Assembly: GCA_026214975.1 (NCBI GenBank) | Contig: JAOBSW010000349.1 | Location: forward strand, 100,875 to 164,874 | Source: Gentiana macrophylla | Lineage: Eukaryota; Streptophyta; Magnoliopsida; Gentianales; Gentianaceae | DNA length: 64,000 nucleotides | Reading direction: 5' to 3' | Part shown: one piece after another, positions 59,170-64,000 of the stretch | Numbering within the stretch: position 1 is the stretch's first letter | Layout: each line of letters begins with the position of its first letter | Made by a program: the position numbers and the translations under genes | Notes under the pieces: generated by a model | What the model saw: the letters and a program-made list of their open reading frames with translations, nothing else | Database searches by the model: none | What the model was told of the DNA's origin: nothing

Positions 59170-60764
59170 TGATGGAGGTCAAGTTAAATTATTAACTCGA
59201 TGCCTACTAACACACTAGCAAGAGAACTAGGTTCAATTGTAGTATAGTCAGATAGAGTCGAGGTCGATCCCACAGAGACTCGGCACAAATAAAACACAAC
59301 TTTATCCTATTAGAACTAAATTGAAAGGGCGGTCTACGACCAACTAAATGCAGAAAATAAAATAGTGACAACCACAAGACACAAAAGACTACAAAGACAG
59401 ACTAAGACTACTAAAACACGGATAATACGGTTGATATTATCTAAACAAATAGTATTGATTACGCTAGTAGATTATAACTCCCCCATGTGAATTAGGATGA
59501 TTACGAGATAAAACAAACGTTAAAGATTGATTATTATGACTACGGGAGTCATCCCCTAAGGTAGATTTAGCTCCGGTTGGGCCATCTAAATCATCGTGCC
59601 TCCATTACGCGACTTCGCTTTTTAATGCCTCCATCTCATATAACTTCTGACACAATTACAAAACTAGGGATGCCGGTATAAACCGTAACCTCATCTAAGC
59701 AACATTCCTAGGGTAAGGCGTACTTCTTAGATGCCGATTCAATCTATATCCTAAGTAACAATCACTTTTTGGGTTTCATGTTAAATTATGATGACGAATA
59801 ATTAAGTTGATCAGGTTTAATTACTCGTTTTAATTCCAATTCAGAGAATCTGACGTAGTCGAAGCCGATCATAATATTGCCCTACACATTGCCAGGCTCG
59901 GTCGACCGAACGACAGCACTCGGGCGACCGAGTGACACGTCTAGGTCGACCGAACACAGTTCTGTGCCGGAACAAATCATGATTACTTCTTAACGTTTCT
60001 AACCTAAACACATGGGTTAGTAAATAGATCTACATCACGCAATCAATACAAATAAAATTACTCCATAATAAAATATAACAGATCTACGAATAAAGATTGC
60101 ATATTTGAATAGTCATACCTCGAAGGCGAGAGTGACTCCCACTCTTTCGCGCTCCTAATCGGAGAATCAGCGAATCCACAATGAACGAACATAAAGAAAA
60201 TAAAACTAAAACTCAAAATCTAAAATTGTATGAATTGTTTTTGTGTTGTAGTGGTGTGTGTTCTCAACATCGTGGCTGCTGTTTATATAGGAGTTGTAGC
60301 CGACATAGGGAGAATCCAGAAGATTGACATGCATTTATCACATTAGGCTCGGGTTGACCGAACCTACACGCTCGGTCGACCGAATGGTATGGCTCGGTCG
60401 ACCGAGCCTCCCTCTTCACGCGTTTTCACACTCGGTTCGTCTGACTTGTTCCCCACTCCATGCTTTTGAACTGATCTGATTTATCTTTTCTTTAATGCTC
60501 TGATTTTCTTCTCTTTTATCTTGAGATCTCCCGGTTGTATGATAATTATCTTCCCGATTTATCATGATCTGCAAAATCAGCATTTATCACCCAATTAATT
60601 GCTCTTTTATAATAAAAACAGCTAAATACCAATTATCATATTAATAATCACTTATCATTAAATAATAAATATAAACACGTGATTAAATATGAAATATATA
60701 TATAATTAACTCCGATTTAAGGTTAGAATTGATGACACAAACAGGTATATTTTAACTGTCATCA
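59170..60764 (-). repeat. 3' LTR of gypsy 2
   Basis: 1595 bp, tgatggaggtc...actgtcatca, with inverted ends TGATG/CATCA. The TATA box on the minus strand is ctatataaac near 60282-60293. Two clusters of tcggtcgaccga palindromes flank the promoter (see next entry). Confidence 0.88.
59895..60443. repeat. Palindrome clusters in the gypsy 2 LTR
   Basis: Variants of ctcggtcgaccgag occur at about 59895, 59917 and 59942, and again at 60345, 60369, 60390 and 60428. The site at 60391-60408 (ggctcggtcgaccgagcc) is a perfect 18-bp palindrome. The second cluster lies 60-150 bp upstream of the minus-strand TATA box, the first downstream of it. Confidence 0.88.
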
Positions 60765-62253
60765 AAATGCCCCCCACTTAAACTTTGCTTCGTCCCGAAC
60801 AAAGCATTAACAAGTTATTCCCGAAGACAACATTTTCTGTGGTCAACTCATACTTACACAAGAAACCCGAGTCAACTCATACCAGTCATGCTCATAAGAT
60901 ATGCATTATTCACTACTCGTTATGAATCGACGTGATCGTGTGCATATGCATTGGTTTTATATAAATGTAGCAAGATTAGAGTTTATGCAGACTTCATATC
61001 TAAATTCACCAACATCAGCATTCATACTTCTTATGCCTCGCAATGGTTAAAGCACTAGAACAATAAGCAAGAGCGTATCTATAGGGTTTTTGGACTTGGA
61101 GACCGAGTACTACTCAAAGCCTCTAAAAATTCGAAATGTTTTTCAATTTTTTGCATATTTTTCGAATACTACTAATCTCAAGGAAGAAAACTTTTCATAG
61201 AGTATCCCCCTATCTTAGATCATGCATAGTATCGAATATTACCACAAGCGCGGGGCTACTTTGGTAATGTTACTACAAGCCCAGTGTTTTAATGCATTGT
61301 CAAAACACAGGTACGTCCCAAGCTTATTACTCCGCTTTTGTTGGCAAGAAGATCAGATTACATCAGTCGACAAATATCGACACTAGGTCCTCATAACCAA
61401 TTATCTAAGCAATGTACACATACTTCTTTCAATTATTATAACTCATGCGTTACCAAATGATTCACAAGTTGAGTAATTGAACAATACCTAACTACTTGCA
61501 ATTGTTGGCATCAATATCCTTAAGTTTACTCTTAATTTATCGCAAAAGTATAATATGACCACGTACTCACGCAACTTGGTTCATTTCCTATTAATTCTAA
61601 GTATAAGAACTTCACAAGTTTAAGGCTACGAGTTAAACAACTTGGCATTTATCCATAAAAATTTTTAAATTTGGCTCAATATTATCTTAGTATTCCGTTC
61701 CCCTTAACATATAGCACAATATATAGCTAAGTCCCCTGCCCCCCACTTAAACATGGCATTGTCCTCAATGACAAAAATAAATGAGAGTTCAAGATGAAAG
61801 ACTTAGCTCGGGAAACGGCTCCCAAGTAAAGGAACATTATCGGAGTAATCATCATCGCACAAAGGAGAGAGACAGACACATCTGTATAAACAAACAAACT
61901 CCACGAAAGCATCAAATACCATGTCTATGGAAGTTATAAAATAATGTGGCGATAATTAGATATAGATATCTAAAAGCAGTTTAAGCCACTTTACTTTATC
62001 TTTGCCATGGACAAGACCAAAAGGATTCAAACCTAAATAAAAACTCACATGACGGCTATCAAAGAAAAACCTCGTTTATTCGAACTTAGACTCGGAACAT
62101 GGCGAGATGAAAAAACCGTGATAGGCGACGCTACTTTATTAAAAGCGAAAAAGATAGGTATAAGTAGTAGTTCTAAGTTTATAGTCGCTAGCTCGACTCG
62201 GCTCAAGATGGTTTATTCATAGACGCAGGTCATCGAGGTACAAAACCTCCTCC
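60765..62253 (-). other. 3' untranslated part of gypsy 2
   Basis: Non-coding between the integrase stop and the LTR. No envelope-like frame is seen. Confidence 0.7.
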
Positions 62254-63678
62254 TCAAAGAAGCAGCGGAAGCCCGTGATAATGCTTTATACGATGTCCAT
62301 TGAGCACAAATCTGGATTCGTCTTTGAAATTAAATAGCTCCACCGCTCCAGAAGGAAAGACTTGTTGTACTTGAAATGGGCCACACCATCTTGATTTCAA
62401 CTTACCCGGGAAGAGTCTTAAGCATGAATTGTATAAGAGAACTAGATCACCCTCTTGAAAGGTCCTATCCAGAATCTTTTTGTCATGGAACTTCTTCGTG
62501 CGCTCCTTGAAAATCTTGGCATTCTCGTATGCCTCTAAACGAAACTCCTCCAGGCGAGTTAATTCTAACATCCTTTTCTCACCGGCCAAGGTCTCATCAA
62601 AGTTTAGCATCCTTGTTGCCCACATGGCCCGGTGCTCCAGTTCCACAGGCAGATGACATGCTTTTCCGAAAACAATCCTATATGGTGACATTCCAATCGA
62701 GGTTTTATATGCAGTCCTATAAGCCCATAAAGCGTCATCTAAACGTATTGACCAATCATTCCTAGTTGTATTGACAGTTTTCTCCAGGATACGCTTTATC
62801 TCTCGATTGGTGACTTCTACCTGTCCACTAGTCTGGGGGTGATATGCAGTTGCTAGCTTATGTCGAACCCCATATTTAATCATCAACCTTTCAAAAGGTT
62901 TATTACAAAAATGACTACCATTGTCGCTTATAATCGCCCTCGGCGTCCCAAACCTTGTAAAAATGTTCTTCTTCAAGAATCTAACCACAACCCTAGCATC
63001 GTTAGTAGGTGAAGCAATGGCCTCAACCCATTTGGATACATAATCAACAGCAACTAAGATATATCGGTTAGATAGTGATGAAGTAAAGGGTCCAACAAAA
63101 TCTATTCCCCAAACGTCAAAAAGCTCCACTTCTAAGATGCTCTTAAGAGGCATCTCATTCCTCCTTGAAATATTACCTGTCATTTGACAGGCATGACAGG
63201 CCTTTGCATATTGGTGTGCATCCTTAAACAATGTCGGCCAATAAAAACCGCATTGGAGGACCTTAGCCGCGGTTTTTTCTCCCCCGTAGTGTCCTTCAAC
63301 TTCATAGGAATGACAATGCTTCAGAATATCATTATATTCTTCTTCGGGCACACATCTTCGAAAAACATTATCAGATCCTAGCTTAAACAAGTACGGTTCA
63401 TCCCAATAATAATGTCTAAGATCTTTAAAGAATTTTTTCCTTTCTTGGGCAGTGAGATTTGGTGGCAGGTACTTTGCGGATAGATAATTGACAAACAAAC
63501 TAAACCATGGTTGCTTCTTCTCCTTCACAACCTCTATTCGCGAAGAAACTGCAGCACAATCATTATGTCCCCTGATGGTGGTGATGGAGAAAAGTTGCTC
63601 ATCAGGAAAAGATTCTCCTATCTCAGGTAATTCCTCACCATCCTCTAATTGTAAGCGCGATAGATGATCGGCCACCAC
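62254..63678 (-). CDS. Gypsy integrase, intact 474-codon frame
   Basis: Open from [10 protein letters not shown] (the RNase H end, DHLSRL) to the stop. HHCC zinc site: histidines near 121-130, and C161 and C164. Catalytic core: D193 (WGIDFVGPF), D252 (IISDNGSHF) and E288 ([12 protein letters not shown]), with 35 residues between the last two. The C-terminal part has [20 protein letters not shown] and [20 protein letters not shown], then [13 protein letters not shown]. All key residues are present. It is normally released from a polyprotein; here the upstream frame is broken near 63680-63790, so it can hardly be made in its normal context. Confidence 0.93.
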   Translation of the reverse strand: MVADHLSRLQLEDGEELPEIGESFPDEQLFSITTIRGHNDCAAVSSRIEVVKEKKQPWFSLFVNYLSAKYLPPNLTAQERKKFFKDLRHYYWDEPYLFKLGSDNVFRRCVPEEEYNDILKHCHSYEVEGHYGGEKTAAKVLQCGFYWPTLFKDAHQYAKACHACQMTGNISRRNEMPLKSILEVELFDVWGIDFVGPFTSSLSNRYILVAVDYVSKWVEAIASPTNDARVVVRFLKKNIFTRFGTPRAIISDNGSHFCNKPFERLMIKYGVRHKLATAYHPQTSGQVEVTNREIKRILEKTVNTTRNDWSIRLDDALWAYRTAYKTSIGMSPYRIVFGKACHLPVELEHRAMWATRMLNFDETLAGEKRMLELTRLEEFRLEAYENAKIFKERTKKFHDKKILDRTFQEGDLVLLYNSCLRLFPGKLKSRWCGPFQVQQVFPSGAVELFNFKDESRFVLNGHRIKHYHGLPLLL

Positions 63679-64000
63679 GTTCTCACTTCCTTTCTTATCT
63701 CGGATTTACGTCAAATTCTTGCAAGAAGAGAATCCATCTCAATGATCTCGGCTTTGAATCTTACTTTGCTAGGAGATACTTAAGAGTCGCATGGTCGATC
63801 CACCACGGTGACTTTAGATCCCACTAAGTAAGATCTAAACTTATCAAAAGCAAAGATAACGGCCAAAAGCTCCTTCTCCGTTGTTGCATAGTTTCTTTGG
63901 GCAGCATTCAAAGTCCGGCTTGCATAATAAATAGGTCTGAAGATCTTATCTTTTCTTTGACCCAAAGCGGCGCTAACAAAGAAGATATCACTTGCATCAC
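63679..64000 (-). pseudogene. Gypsy RNase H fragment
   Basis: 63780-63965 reads IYYASRTLNAAQRNYATTEK and LLAVIFAFDKFRSYLVGSK, the gypsy RNase H core. The frame shifts near 63795-63800 and a TAA lies in the next stretch (LLAK then stop) before DHLSRL of the integrase frame. Runs off the window. Confidence 0.88.

Larger units (their letters stand above)
59170..64000 (-). mobile_element. Ty3/gypsy element 2 (Athila-like), partial
   Basis: Inserted in the Z LTR; the flank gtacc (59165-59169) should recur at its far end, outside the window. 3' LTR 59170-60764, polypurine tract around 60765-60777 (aaatgccccccac), untranslated part to 62253, integrase 62254-63678, and RNase H at the right edge. RT, gag and 5' LTR are off the window. 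Confidence 0.9.

Overview
This window looks like plant nuclear DNA, probably from a dicot, although the species cannot be told from the sequence. It is almost entirely transposable elements. I see no intact host gene, rRNA gene, CRISPR array or bacterial operon. The plant assignment rests on plant-type Ty1/copia and Athila-like Ty3/gypsy elements, a CACTA (En/Spm) transposase, a Tourist-like MITE, and long AT-rich spacers with intron-like signals.

Layout. 1-4107: two head-to-tail truncated copia copies (A and B) with broken gag. 5263-9356: a complete-ended copia element on the minus strand (TSD GGTTG) with an intact integrase triad but the reverse-transcriptase palm deleted. 10226-11056: N-terminal part of a CACTA transposase, cut by the terminus of a second CACTA element at 11057. 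That terminus is followed by GGGACGAC palindromes and a 1.5-kb array with a 164-bp higher-order repeat (11826-13360). 14139-14645: a MITE flanked by TAA. 16249-18387: a decayed intron-containing gene of the 'putative gypsy type transposon' (PF04195-like) family.

18614-59169 is a nested stack of one large non-coding LTR-retrotransposon (LARD-like) family that I could not match to a named family. It has LTRs of about 1.8 kb, an initiator-Met-type PBS, an interior of about 5.5 kb without coding capacity, and 5-bp TSDs. Copy X (minus strand, in an LTR-interior-LTR-interior arrangement) is interrupted at 26278 by copy Z (plus). Z is interrupted at 32506 by copy Y (minus, 32506-57733, TSD GATTC). 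Y carries a degenerate copia (34711-39106, TSD CACAC) and an 11.6-kb Athila-like gypsy (40960-52602, TSD AGCGT). The 3' LTR of Z is cut at 59170 by another Athila-like gypsy that runs off the window and has an intact 474-codon integrase frame. The order of insertion can be read directly: the PF04195 element, then X, then Z, then Y, then the copia and Athila inside Y; the second gypsy also came after Z.

Working together: the copia and gypsy elements encode or once encoded gag, protease, integrase, RT and RNase H. The LARD copies encode nothing visible and must have relied on proteins from an autonomous relative, which is not recognisable here. Many frames are broken by single-base indels, often in homopolymers, so some 'pseudogene' status could be assembly noise. 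The best candidate for something undescribed is the X/Y/Z LARD family: its recurrent GTGGGAG purine motifs, variable internal tandem repeats, conserved 270-bp block and divergent leaders.
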